This document shows positions 37,254-51,832 of a DNA stretch of 64,000 nt, one piece after another. The DNA is from Auanema rhodensis (Eukaryota; Nematoda; Chromadorea; Rhabditida; Rhabditidae), in NCBI GenBank assembly GCA_964057225.1, contig OZ059895.1, positions 8,122,001 to 8,186,000 of the forward strand. The letters run 5' to 3'. The notes below the pieces were generated by a model. That model saw only the letters and a list, made by a program, of their open reading frames with translations. It did no database searches and was not told the origin of the DNA. The first letter of the stretch is position 1; the number at the start of each line of letters is the position of its first letter. The position numbers and the translations under genes are program-made.

Positions 37254-40160
37254 TTAACCACAAACTCCACAGGAACGCGGGCAACGATTCTTCATATCTG
37301 GCCAACTGTCACAAGCGCCACCTTGAGCCCAGCTTGAGCATAAACTGTCCTTATCTACGCATTGTTGCTGATGTGCTTGTTGTTGTTGGTGTTGCTGAGG
37401 TCGCTTAGCTGGTGCTCTGGAGAGGAAAGCACGATGAGAGATCGTTTGAGCAGCAATCACTTTAACAGCTTCCCAAGTTTCACGAGCAGTTGGCATAATC
37501 TACAATAATGTTACATATACAATTTCGATTTTCTCTTAATAAACCTGGTTTTCCGGAAGAAGGAATCCGTCCCAGACCTGTTCTTCTGGTCTAAGTTCGA
37601 AAAGGAAGGAATATTTGGCATGTCCTTTACCCTTGGCCCAATCTTCAGAACCTCCGGAAGCAGGATCTAAGCAAAACAATTTTCATTTTTGTTATTAAAT
37701 ATTAAACTTACAAAGTGTATCAGCTCCAGTTCCAACCTTGTAGTTAGTTCCATATAATCGTCGAAGAGCCTGAGAAGCAGATAAAGCAGTTGATCTCTGG
37801 AAATAAAATTGAATATAAACCCAAAGATTGATAATAGTATACCAAATCATTTAAATCGTTTGAGTATGTTCGAACTTGATGACCAAATGGATACATCAGA
37901 ATCTGAGAATATGAATGGAATGTTAAGAATGTAGTGACTGGATGACGTTGAACAAAATCACGAACTGCTGCCGTCTCGGGCTCAGAGAAAGCATAAGCTC
38001 CCTTAAACAAGAAGAAGAATTATATTTAAAATCTATATGTATTAATTTACCTGATAAATTTCAGAACATGGATCAGTTGATGAACCAACTTGTCCGAAGA
38101 ACCAATCAAAATTACGATTTAGATCAACACCTTGACAGCATGATGTTTGTGGTCTTGAGAATAGTCCTAAAACTCTATTTTACTTTTAGACATTCTGTTT
38201 TCGTTTAACCTGTGTTTTGGGTTGTGCACTTAGCGGGAGAGCGATTCTTACGCCACAAACGGATTTCAGGATCAGAGCTACTACGAGAATATTCATAACC
38301 ATCAGGATTCAAGAGTGGAACGATATTCCTGAATTTTTTATTTTATACGAAAACAGCAAAAGGTTATGCTATACCATTCGATTTGATCAACAAATTGACG
38401 AATTTGAGGATCATTGTCGTACTGTGTTACTAACTGAAATCCATTAATATGAGTAAGATTTTAAAATTCTTTGATATACCTGATGAATAAAGTAGAGGAC
38501 AGTGGCTGGAGATACCCATTCTCGAGCATGGATACCACCGTCAACCCAGATTACCTTCTTTTCTCCAGCAATACGTTTGTTTGTAATCTAAAAACATTTC
38601 TTGATGAAGGCTAGGTTCTAGACAAATGTATTTTTCATTCAATTTTCGAACATCAATGCTATTGTTGTTCCGCTTGGCAGACAAACTGTGAAGTACTTAT
38701 TCCGTGCAAAATCGTTTTACGATCGTGCATTACGTGAAGGCTGGTAGGGGGTGGTCAGCAGAATTTGATGATCATTGAAGTTTATTGACCTATGTGGTTG
38801 CTCAGACTATATGTATGTATGAGTGAGGAAAAGCTACGTCATGACGTCAGTCCCCTGTCTCAAAAGGTCAGCAAGTTGAATGAAGAAGATAGGGGAGCTA
38901 GGTAAGCTGAGATTGCAATCGTCAATAAACCCTCAAAGAGCATTTTGAGAGAAATGAAGAGGAATGGAGAATCAGACAGGAAGCGGGATCAACTTAAAAC
39001 GGAAGTGCCAATTTGAATCATATTGGCAAATATTTTAAAATAAAAGAAAAAAACAAAAAGATTCTCCGGCTACGAGAATGGTCAGTTCAATAGAGCAGAC
39101 AGTTACGACAGAGAGAAGTAAGAGTTTAAGAAGTTAAACAAACATTTTGGTGAAAAAAAAGGATAAAAGAAAACGAAAAGGAAAAACGTAAAAGAAAGCA
39201 TTACATAATTAGTTTTTAGCAGAAAAAATCAATGTTGAATTCACATTAAATGCTCAAAAAGGTTCAAAGAAATTGGCATTGACATGACATTAGTTAAGAA
39301 GTATGTGAATGTTGCTTTCTAATTTATAGAAAGCAGGGTGCGGTTTCATTTTCATTACAAGAAACTTATAAAATTGAGTTTTCTGTTTGAGATAGATGTT
39401 TTCAATTAAAAGATTTACCTTAATTAATGGAATTTGGCGTCCTTCATGAGTTGTACCAATTGGTTGAACTGAAACTCGTTCAGGATATGTAATAGCTAAA
39501 GCATTCATATAATTGATAACATCAGCAAAAGAATGATATTGAGCCAAATTGAATTGAACCTACAATTAAAATATTTATTTTAATTATAAATAAAGAATAA
39601 TGTACTTACTCTGCCTTCTCTCCAATCTCTTAAACGAAATTGATTTTTAATTTCATTATGTTTTTTTTCTTGTTTTTCAATTACTCTATAAGAAATATAT
39701 TATGAAGAAGAATTTTTTGTTTGTTTAAATAATATAAAATTAAAATATTTTTAATAATTACATACTCTTTAACATTCTCAATCATTATTGAATGACTAAT
39801 ATTTTGATTATTGATTTCATTTAAAAAGTTTTGTCCAACATCATCATCAATCATAACATGTACTTCTTTGCCTAATTCAGTTGGAGCTTTCCAAAAATCA
39901 ATCTTAATAATTTAAATTTGAAAAATTTTAATTCGTGAATGAGGTATACCGTTGTGTCTTTCATTCGAACATTTTGTAAAAATACAATTTCATCTTGTGT
40001 TTGAGGTTGTAAACGATATACCGAATATTTTCTGTAAATATTAAAAGATTAAAATATAAATTTAATCAATTAAAATGAATATAATTTATTTGAATAAAAC
40101 TTACTTTGCTTCTGTATGAGCCAATAAGCTGATGACTACAATAGATACTAGGATACGCAT
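37254..40160 (-). CDS. Secreted M14A metallocarboxypeptidase with C-terminal ShK domain (copy 2)
   Basis: Signal peptide [19 protein letters not shown], then a propeptide ([19 protein letters not shown]). The catalytic domain shows [13 protein letters not shown], zinc ligands in [55 protein letters not shown] and the catalytic Glu in FLFELRPEE. After the catalytic core come a Gln/His-rich hinge ([12 protein letters not shown]) and an ShK domain ([20 protein letters not shown] ... CPRSCGVCG) with six cysteines. All catalytic residues that I can check are kept, so it should be an active enzyme, unlike some nematode M14 proteins that have lost them. One intron of about 800 bp (38589-39418) contrasts with the rest. 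It is a tandem paralog of copy 1. Substrate unknown. Confidence 0.92.
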
Positions 40161-40595
40161 CTTTTTAAAATAAAAATCAGGAAAAGGTGAAAGAAAAGAT
40201 TTTCTAAGGTTGAATGAATGTGTCTAAGAGATCGATTTGACACCTAGATTTTTAGCGTTTTTAAAAACAATTAATTTAAGATATTCCAGAAAGAGATGCC
40301 TTCAACTAGTTATTCAGATTGCTTGCGTTCAATTGCCTGAAAAAAAATAATATTTAGTTTAACTCATGGTTTATGTTTCTATCAATCTAGAACGGAAAAC
40401 GAATAAAAAGGCTGCAACAACATAAAAATTAACTGCTAAAGGAGTGTTGAGTTGAATCACATACTGGATACTCTATCCTTCTACATATCTATCGTTTGGC
40501 CAATACGATGGCTTGTGACCATGAGAGGTAGCAGTAGCACTGATCCAACCCGGACCGGTTCAGATTCATCCGTTGAGACTGATGGTTAGTATGAA

Positions 40596-40605
40596 GGGGG
40601 GGGGG
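40596..40605 (+). repeat. Homopolymer G10 tract
   Basis: Ten consecutive G bases followed by ATGGG, twelve bases after a splice-donor-like GTTAGT. Such tracts are uncommon in AT-rich nematode DNA. Confidence 0.9.
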
Positions 40606-41414
40606 GGATGGGAACTGTGGATACGAGTTTACCCATTCATGTCTACAAGCTACATGTGGTCTTAGCATGAAAAATATAAAAAAAATAGAGAAGCAACAAT
40701 TTCTTGTTTGTTTAGAAGCCGATTATATATCCAGATAACAATATTCGCATTTTTCAAAGATACCAAATCTACCTTTTATAATACACAACGATTAAAATTC
40801 AGTTTTATACAAGGAAAACTATGTCTTTTTCAATTTTTTTATAGAAAACAATTTTATTGGGAGTTGAACACATGATCAGAGGAGCTTTACGTGAAGAAAG
40901 TTGAAAACGGATACGTTTTTATGAAAAATAAATAATATTGAATGAAAAGATAGAGAAAGATAAGATATAAGTACTTAAGTGTTAATCATTAAAACCATTT
41001 AGAGGATAAACAAGCTAACAACAATAGTTTTATACTATAATGCTTTTGAATTGAATATTGATTATAAAATTTCAAAATAAAATATTTTAGAATTTTTGGT
41101 TATCGTTCTAAGCTAAAATTAACTTTTTAAATTAACAAAACAATAGGATGACCAATCGAAGAGCTTAAACTAAAACTTCATTTTTATAAAATAAGTTGTG
41201 TCAGAAACTGTATAATTGATGTATTGAACTGTGAAAATATTAATGAGAATTCAAAAGTGACTTTCTGAATGATCAATCAGAATACTAACTGATCTATATC
41301 ACAGGTATCACATTAAACATCAATACTTTTCGATCCATTTATTTGGGTTTTCATCATTCACCCACATCTAATGATTAAAATCAGAAGAGGCAATGAAACG
41401 ATATGTATTGAACG

Positions 41415-41455
41415 TCATCATCATCATCATCATCATCATCGTCGTCGTCGTCGTT
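41415..41455. repeat. (CAT)n(CGT)n compound microsatellite
   Basis: About nine CAT units followed by about five CGT units. No splice context that would make it coding. Confidence 0.9.
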
Positions 41456-42643
41456 CTCATTGACTTAGAACCGATTGAATACAATTGAGGGATTAAGGCC
41501 AGATTCACATAAAATATTTTATATTAAAGATGATGAGAAGAAGAAATATGAGTATCGGAAATAATGTAAGAAACATTTGAAGGAAATACAGTAATGCAAA
41601 TGAATAGTTGAGAATTTTTAAGCAGAAAAAGAACTTATAAAAGTAATCCACAAATCCTGTGCTTTCATTCGTTCTATGAATTTGATTCAAGCTGCTTAAT
41701 CTGTACAATCATCGTAAGATTCTGGCTTTTTCCTGTCTGCTATACAGGTGGGGATGTGTGTCTAAAACAGCTTCTCTTTCTCTCCCTTTTACGGCAATTA
41801 CAATTTTTTCTGTTCTTAATGAAAGAGAAAAAAGTTTTTGGTTAAGAACATAATAACAGTCATGAATGGTGAATATAACGAAGGACAACATGATACTAAT
41901 CTGACTGAATAAAAGAAGAACGAAGCTAATAGTTGAAGGATTCAGAAGCGAATGAAGCACGTCAAGCATAGGTTGAAGATGAATCTGTAGGACTGTCACC
42001 TGTATGTGTATATATGAGGAAGATGAGATAGAGAAGAGAGTGATTGAGGAATGAGGGAACAAGGCGAGGAAGAGGTCGAACACGAAACGGTGAAGAAAGA
42101 GGAAGACAAGTAGCTGGTATAGTTCAAAAGATTGACAGAGGAAGAGTGAGATTGAGGGAAAAGAAGAGAAGATTGACGACGAGCTGAAATTAAAAGAGAG
42201 AGAAGAATAACGAGAAGGACAGAGAGAAGATAAGCATAAGAGGAAGACATATCGTAACGGAAATACGAGAAGACAATGAAGTTTAACTGCCCTGAGGGAT
42301 GATGTGAAGAAAGGGAAAATGTATTATGAAGTCACGCCCACATCTATTTAAGAAAAGAAATAGAAAGGTAAATGGAAAAGAAAGAGAGAAGAGATAGAAA
42401 GAGAAAGAGATGGGAAAAGAGAAATAGAGAATGGACAGGTTGAACGATTGGTGAAGGTGAAGAGATGATTGCTAATCTAATTATCTTTAAAAAAATATTA
42501 TTTGTAGACATTAAAGAAATTGCCATTGAGTATAAGTGTGAATTTACTATAATTGGAAGAAAATACAAAAAATAAAAATAAAAAATGACGAAAAACGAAA
42601 AAATGTTTAGAAGTGTGAAGTATCACTTGAAATTTCGTTGGAC

Positions 42644-43497
42644 ATGACTGTATTATTATCGTCACGGTTCCTTCTTCTTCTCTTATGGACTGCCTGTATA
42701 ATGGCAATTTCTTGGAGTTCAAATGCTATACAAGGTCATGTATATACGGAGTTCTTTAGAATCTTTTTGTCCAAAGACCGAAACTGATTGCTATCTAATT
42801 GAGATTCATGCTCTATAATATTTAAAGTAAGTAAGTTATAAATTTGCATCTTAAAAGATTGGGTTCAATTTAAAACTATTATAGTCTTTATTATGATACA
42901 TATTATCAAAAAAAGTTGTACTCTTGATATCAAATATCAACCTTTTCTTCATTAGCTCGTCCACAGAACCCTTAATCATGGCCTGTTATTGAGTATTGAG
43001 ATATCGTGCTCCTTTGTTAATTTTTAGCTCATATTATAATCTTAACGATGTAAACGTACTATGTGTTAGCCTATATGATTATAATAATGTTTTAATTAAG
43101 TTCATATAACTTTTTAATTTAATTATATATTTTTACTTTTTGTAATTATTAAATAAAGAAATGTTAATTTTATATTGTACAATTTTCAAAATTGATGAAT
43201 TAAAACTAATTATTTTTCTTTCGTTAATTTTGTTTGTTACAGTTAGTACCTCAATCAGCGAGCGGGTCGACTGATTCATAAATTATCTAATAATTGCCGA
43301 GTCTATCTGCTATCAATCGCTTTTTTCTTCAATGAAATGCCCAGAACAATAGTTTTTTGTTGCCTTAACTCTCAGGGCAGCAGTTTCCCCTACTTCTACG
43401 ACAGCACTGTTGTAATTCACTCCGTGGCCTGTAATTCTTCTATCTCTCTCTCTCGCACTCCACCTTGTGTGATCAGTAATAGATTCTCGATCAATAG
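42644..43497 (+). CDS. Candidate small secreted protein gene (three exon-like islands)
   Basis: An ATG at 42644 opens MTVLLSSRFLLLLWTACIMA and then ISWSSNAIQ, a convincing signal peptide, ending at a donor-like AAG/GTCATG (42734). A strong acceptor TTTGTTTGTTACAG at 43242 opens 43243-43265 (VSTSISER in the joined phase). The acceptor ACTCTCAG at 43375 opens 43376-43497 (GSSFPYFYDSTVVIHSVACN, then SSISLSRTPPCVISNRFSIN) with a donor AATAG/GTCTTA. The phases agree through all three. No terminal exon was found. The opposite strand of the last island is also open and reads like an Ig-type strand (SAVVEVGETAALRVKATK), so the coding strand is not certain. Confidence 0.25.
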
Positions 43498-44189
43498 GTC
43501 TTATAACGATTTTCCTGACATTCATTCATTTATACCTTCGTTTGATATGTCTATGGCAACTACTCATCACTGTAATCACTATATTTAAGCAATAATTTTC
43601 ATGGTAAGGGTACTGTGATTGGTACACGTATCAAAGACTTGTTTTTCATCAATGCTGACCTTGTTATTCTATGCGATAAGGACAAATCACACTCAATTTA
43701 TTTTTAATTTTAAGAGGATTCTTAATTCATAGAAGTTTTCCTGCTCATATGGATTCTGATCTACCTTCGTAATATAAACTATTTTTTTCTCTATCTCTCA
43801 CTCTTTTGTTATATATTACCCTAATAAAAGTCATAATTGTTTGTGACTCATCGAAAGATTCTATCTCGAATCCAACGTGATGTTTAAAATTTGACTTTAC
43901 AAACCGAAATTTCGAATGCAATAAGTGCAGCTTGTAGTCTTGTAAACTATAGTTGCTTAAAAATTTTGAAATTATTGCAAACTCTTCACATGTTTTATAT
44001 TAAATATAAATCACTGATGTTTATCGTTTCATACATACGTCGTAGCTTTCTATTCGGTAACCATCTTATGACTAATCTATTTGTAATTGTACGGGTTATG
44101 AAATCGAGATTTTCCTTCTTGTTAATCACTTCTTCTTTTTGAACACATCATTCATGTCCTATTTACTATTTCTTTAAGAACTCGTGAAA

Positions 44190-45615
44190 ATGAATAGGCC
44201 ACCAAGTTTTAATTTGGAAGAAAGAATCCGCAAGGCCAAGCCTCAATTAGAACAAAGTGGTATTTCCTATTCTTTAACGGTATATTTCTATCTCTAATTT
44301 ACAAACTTTTTTGGAAACACTTTAGTATGTTGGTTATGTTCCTGTCCTAGCTCCTGTTCATCAAATGGGCAGAGAGATTCGTGAATCTCTAATCAGGTAA
44401 AAGTTTGTTGTTATTTTTAATTATACTGTATTACTTGTGTAGAGAAGTGCTTCTGACGATGTCAGCACTTAAAAATAAACTGTCACCACCAACTCCATTG
44501 GAAATTACATCGAAAGTACACTAAATTCATTTATATATTAAACACTATGCATTCTTTTATAGCTGATGGCTGCTCCTAAACTCTTAGATATCAAAGTAAT
44601 TTTAACGATAAGCGCTGAAAATATCACGGTTATATACGATGAAAGCGAAAAAGAACCGTATTGTAATAAATTAGGAGCTCTACTTAGACAGCATCCCGTT
44701 AAATATACTTCAATAGTTGATTCTATAGTAAGATTTTCTTAATAACTAAATCTTATAATGATTTTGAAGGCTGAATGTAACGATTTTTTTGCTTATATTT
44801 CAAAGAAAAATAATTCAACTGACCGAAGATGTTGTGTATTTTGGGCTTCCCCGGAAACGGTTATTTTAATATCAAATGTAGTTACAGTATAATTAATTTT
44901 AGACAAAAGATGTTGTTGATACATTAGAAGAAGCAATAGAAATTAGTACAGAAACTTCTGAAATGTTAGAGAATGGTAGAAAAACACCAACACCCTCGAA
45001 TTTCCATCATAGTCGGGTATGTTGAAGATTCTTATTACTGAAATTAATTAAAATATCTACAGAATGGTTCATCTGGCGCAGCCACGCCAACACCACGTAT
45101 TAAACTTATTTTTTGTTCTAGGTTAATTTATTTTCTTTAGCATCTATACCTTCTCAAGGTGCAAAATATTCGAAGTTGTTTGTGCATCCGTGGTACCATG
45201 GCATGATAAGCCGTGAAGCAGCTGTTCAGCTTTTAAAGAACCCAGGAGATTTCCTAATTAGGTAGTATTAGTAGTTTCTTAGCATACAGTTTTATGTTTT
45301 CGTTTTTAAGAGAAAGTAGCAAGAACCAGAACCAACTTATTTTATCAGCTGTTTGTGAGCGTAATTTTCATCGGCATTTAGAATTATTCTCTGGTGATGG
45401 CTTGGTTTGTTCTTTTTTTCTCGTTATTGTTATTGTTATTGCTATTTGTTGTTCTTTATTTTGAACTGAAATACTTTCAGTTACGCGTAGGTGATTTGGT
45501 TTTTCGAGCCGTTGAGGACATGATAGATCATTTCAAGAAAGAAGGAACTCCTATAAGCAGCCCTAACGTATCAACCAATATGTATCTGACTCATCCGATA
45601 TATCGCTCCAATTGA
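44190..45615 (+). CDS. SHC-like adaptor with PTB (PID) and SH2 domains
   Basis: Phosphotyrosine adaptor of receptor signalling. The N-terminal PTB domain is VGYVPVLAPVHQMGREIRES, then LIREVLLTMSALKNKL, LLDIKVILTISAENITVIYD, HPVKYTSIVDSIAECNDFFA and RRCCVFWASPETTKDVVDTL. A short Thr/Pro-rich linker (RKTPTPSNFHHSRNGSSGAA) replaces the long CH1 region of vertebrate SHC. The C-terminal SH2 domain is HPWYHGMISREAAVQLLKNP, then GDFLIRESSKNQNQLILSAV with the phosphotyrosine-binding Arg in FLIRES, ending NMYLTHPIYRSN. About 310 residues in roughly ten exons. The PTB-then-SH2 order is that of SHC; no Grb2-binding YxN motif is obvious in the linker. ATG 44190 follows a TTTCTTTAAG acceptor-like site. 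Confidence 0.86.
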
Positions 45616-46143
45616 AGCGTTAAATCTAGAAATGTACATACTTTTCAGTCAGGTTAAATTAATTTGATTGTATTTGAAAGTTCATGTGATAATTCTCCTA
45701 TCCCTGAAAGCAATATTTATTGTCATTGATAATTCGTGTCAAATTATGCTCATTCGCAATTCATAGATAAGTTTAAATTCCTTTTCGGAAAAATTATAGA
45801 TAAAACTTCAGGATACTATTACTTGGATTTCTCTCCTCGTTTTGGTTTTTTTTACAATTAATTATGTTGATCAGAGTTATATTATATTGTACACATATAC
45901 AGATATCACAAATAACTTGTGATATTTATTTTTTAGAATTGAATTGTAATATTTTCTGATGATTGAGTCAGTATAAAACAGCCTCCTCTGCAGAAAAACG
46001 TGTTGTTACAGCAACGAAAAAGACTTCTTCATATATTAGTCTTATATAATATATAATTCAGAAAATGATGTTTATTTTCATATAAATATATGACACTTTC
46101 ATGATAATTTTTTAAAAATACACTTATATATAGATTTTGAAAA
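45616..46143. other. Convergent 3' region, SHC-like / Sre
   Basis: 528 bp of AT-rich UTR-type sequence; no gene seen. Confidence 0.5.
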
Positions 46144-47625
46144 TTATTTCCACATATTCTCCAAGACATTAAAATATTTAGTAGCATGTAAATGTTGTTC
46201 AACAGCTAAGACATCTCCACTTAATGATAAAATTCGTATTGGTTCTGCAAAAAAAATAAAATTATTAAATAAAATTATTAAAAACATAAAATTTGAATAA
46301 TTCATGACTTTCGGCTTAATAATTATAAATATTGAATTTCAAATTTTGTATTGCAAAGTTGTTAACTTACCAACTGCTTTCTTGGAATGTCGCGAAAAAT
46401 TAAGATATTCTCTTACAACTTCATTGAACGAAGCTTTCCATATAGGATTTGCATTCATAGTACTAATTACCAATGTTATAGGTAAGAAAGCAAATAAAAA
46501 TTCATAAAGATGATATAAAATGAAAACTACCAGATCCTTATGTGGAAATATCTTAAATAATTTCATTTTCTCTTCATGTTTAATGTTTTTATTTACCTGA
46601 ATAGCAAAAAATGCAATTGCTAAACAAGTAAAACATCCGATTAAAAATGTTCTTAAAGCAGATTTTATTATGCGACCAAGCCGAACATTTTCTGATAATT
46701 GAAACCTGAAATTTTATATAAAAATTATATTATAATATTTAAAGAAATCAAGTGATTCGTATGAACGAATCTTGTAATCGAAAAAAATTTGCTGCAGTTT
46801 ATTCAACTTAACTCAAAAAAAATAAACAAAAAACTCACTTAACAGTTAAAGAATATGCACTAATGTTTCTTTTGTACTCATTTTCTGACCAAGCTGTAAG
46901 CTTAGTGAAAACACATAGAACAATTATTCCAATAACAAGCCCTAAGCTTAAAAAGCAAACTATGTTAACTTTCCCTGAAAAATATATGGAAAATAGAAAT
47001 ACAAGGTAGCAACATACAAAAGATTATACTGTAGCAACATGCTAAAGGAAAAATCCAAGTCCAAATTAAAGTAAGAGTTAGTACAAATGGAGATCTAAAT
47101 TCGGATTATTATTCTTCAAAGGTTCTCTTGTTTTACCTTTGTTTTTCATAAGTTCTAATTTGAATTGTAGCAATAACTCGTTCAAATACAAGTATCATAC
47201 AGGCTAAAAGTGCCGTACATGCGGCTGATGTACGTAAAGCATCCAAGTAAATGGTATATGGGATTGTTGATACAATTTCTAAATAAAATGTGAATAATTA
47301 TTCATGAAATTCGATAAATTCTACCAAAATTACGAGATCCATCAGTCCAAAAAAGAAAAATAATTATTAATCGAGGAATAGAAATAGCGAAATAAGAAAT
47401 AAATAGAGTTGTAACTATAGTTAAAACATGTGGATGAAACTGAGGATGAAGCATATAAACTACATAACCTAGAGAAAAAAAATTAAATAATAACGTTTTA
47501 AGAAGCTTACCTCCTGTTATTATGTAGAAAAAAGCTATAGCAACTACCACTATTTCTAAGATTAACACAGATAAATGAACAGCTTCAAAGCCTTTAGGCA
47601 CAACTATGTCATTTACGGTAATCAT
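46144..47625 (-). CDS. Sre-family chemosensory GPCR (second copy)
   Basis: Starts MITVNDIVVPKGFEAVHLSV and runs into helix 1. FHPHVLTIVTTLFISYFAIS is helix 2. ALRTSAACTALLACMILVFE, then RVIATIQIRTYEKQR is helix 3 with the Sre ERxIAT...YE signature. Later exons carry VNIVCFLSLGLVIGIIVLCV and then SAYSLTVKFQLSENVRLGRI, a diverged form of the SLSERYQLxENIR motif. The end is a hydrophilic tail closing NVLENMWK. About eight exons with short introns. It differs much from the Sre gene at 180-1515, so they are not a recent duplication. Expression in chemosensory neurons is expected from the family. Confidence 0.85.
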
Positions 47626-49427
47626 TTGTTTAAGAATAAAATAAACGATCTAATTGTTTAATAATCTGCAATGATTCAGAATCTGATATTAAACCGCCGC
47701 AAAAAGAACGGAATATAAGTTTAGACTTGAAGCATTTATGGTTATTGGTTGCTCAGATCAAAAAAATGAATTACGAATCTTTATACAAATTATTAAGTAG
47801 GTAGGTAATTATAGGATAAAATTAAATTATTCATCTAATGATTAAAAATATAGGCTTTGATAATGCATGAGGTTTATTCTTCAATATTCTGTTCTGAATA
47901 AATAATAAATGATTTCACATTGAATGCTTTAATTTTTTTAATCTTATTCTTTTTTTTTTATTTACTATACATGCATACATACATATATTATATTATATAT
48001 GTATACATTTGTATATTGAAATATATAGATTGGATTAAGAAAATCAAAAAAAAAACCTACTTCAGGCAGAAGAGATGAAAAAAGCAAATCAAATATTTCA
48101 CGTTTCATGTGTTCATAGTTAATTGGATGCTGATACTTCTCTTAATTCTGATTACTACAACATGATATTAACTTTATTTTTTCGATCAAATGATTTTCTA
48201 TATAATTTTCAACATATGTATTATGAATGAGTATTTCATGAAAAGATATTCGAAGAATAATACCGTATATCTTTTTTGCCATTTTTCATGAAAACACAAA
48301 AACTATTCATCAAAGATTACGAGGTCAAACAAACACAAAAACAAGTATAATCAATAATAGTGTTTAGCAACCATAACTGATGTTTCAAATTAGAAATACA
48401 AGTTTCTAGATTACTGATGAAGTCAGTTTACTCTAACTAATTGACAGTGTGTTCTATACTATGTGTAGAACACCACACTTTATCTGTCATTACAGTTGAA
48501 AAAGAAGATTTTTTTTCGAATATGCTGATTTGAATGTATATTCTTCTTTTATTTTTAGAAAACATTCTTGCAATGTTTATCATTTCTAATTTCTATTCAA
48601 TTTTATTTGAAAATAAGTTCACAGTTTCAGATTTCGTTTTTTTTTTATTTTATCACTTTTTTTCTAATCAGCTCAAGCTTATCGAATTCGAATTAATAAT
48701 CATATTTTTATTCATAATGATTCAAATTAGAAAAGATTTACATAATACTTATTATGAAAATGATATTTATGCTTCAATGTTTTCATTAATCATTATTTTT
48801 GATGATTTTTTTTATTCCTTTGTAATTTAAACTATTATTTAGCTGTAGTTTATAGTTAATTTGTTTGAGCAGTTTATGTAATCAAATAGGTGAAGGAAGA
48901 GGAAGCGAGGGGGTGTAATATCGCGTGAGGTGCATTGCCAACACCACCTCACCATCAGCTCATCAGACGTTCTTGTATTATCCTTATATAGTGGAGAAGC
49001 CTTATCAAAAACTTTTCTGTTCCAGCCAATAGATTAACTGACGCAATGCGAACGTTTCTTAGTATACCCCCAGGCTATTTTCTCCGGAAAGGAAGCTGTT
49101 GAAGTTGTGTATTGATTGTTGTCCATTTTGATGAAAGTCACGTTCACCCGAGTGATATGCTACTGCCACTTGTTCTCCTTTCTTTTTTCACTTCCAGTAT
49201 TCTGGAAAACATGCCCTTGATTTGTGCTAAGTTTTATAAAAATCGTTTTTGTTGTCATTGATTCGCGTATTTTCCACTCCCAACTGACAATTCTTGTTGG
49301 CCATTGTCTGTTGATATGTTGGCAAAGATACACATAACATCGATTTTTTTCACTCTAAATCTTAGCAATCTTAGTATTAGCTGATTTATGGTATTTCTAA
49401 TTATCACTGTTTTGTTAATTTCAGAAA
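47626..49427. other. 1.8-kb divergent intergenic region, Sre / GPI
   Basis: AT-rich with many short T-rich open frames (for example 48534-48830) that have no domain. A compact GC-rich segment at about 48885-49000 contrasts with the surroundings and contains an 8-bp-stem hairpin (48925-48952). Probably the upstream region of the GPI gene. Confidence 0.45.
48925..48952. promoter_or_regulatory. Perfect inverted repeat GTGAGGTG ... CACCTCAC
   Basis: Eight-base arms (48925-48932 and 48945-48952) around a 12-base spacer, within a GC-rich island 475 bp upstream of the GPI start. Could be a dimeric protein-binding site or RNA hairpin. No function is known to me. Confidence 0.5.

Positions 49428-51832
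<2,405 letters not shown>

Larger units (their letters stand above)
40161..44189. other. 4-kb gene-poor region with simple repeats and exon-like islands
   Basis: AT-rich DNA between divergent genes. It holds a G10 tract (40596-40605), a CAT/CGT microsatellite (41415-41455) and a purine-rich strand from about 41700 to 42470. Exon-like islands are listed separately. A short open island at 40521-40584 (MRGSSSTDPTRTGSDSSVET) ends at a donor-like GTTAGT; no partner exon was found. On the minus strand 42250-41996 begins with a signal-peptide-like MSSSYAYLLSVLLVILLSLL but runs into low-complexity sequence. Confidence 0.45.

Noticed and set aside
42862-42880. GGTTCAATTT looked like a tRNA T-loop
   Set aside because: No matching acceptor or anticodon stems nearby; not a tRNA.
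43313-43525. Minus-strand frame resembling an immunoglobulin strand (SAVVEVGETAALRVKATK)
   Set aside because: No cysteine/tryptophan Ig core and no splice-linked neighbours; the plus strand has better flanking splice sites. Kept only as a caveat.
48534-48830. 98-codon Phe/Ile-rich open frame
   Set aside because: Composition follows the local poly-T/AT content; no membrane topology typical of a family and no flanking gene structure.
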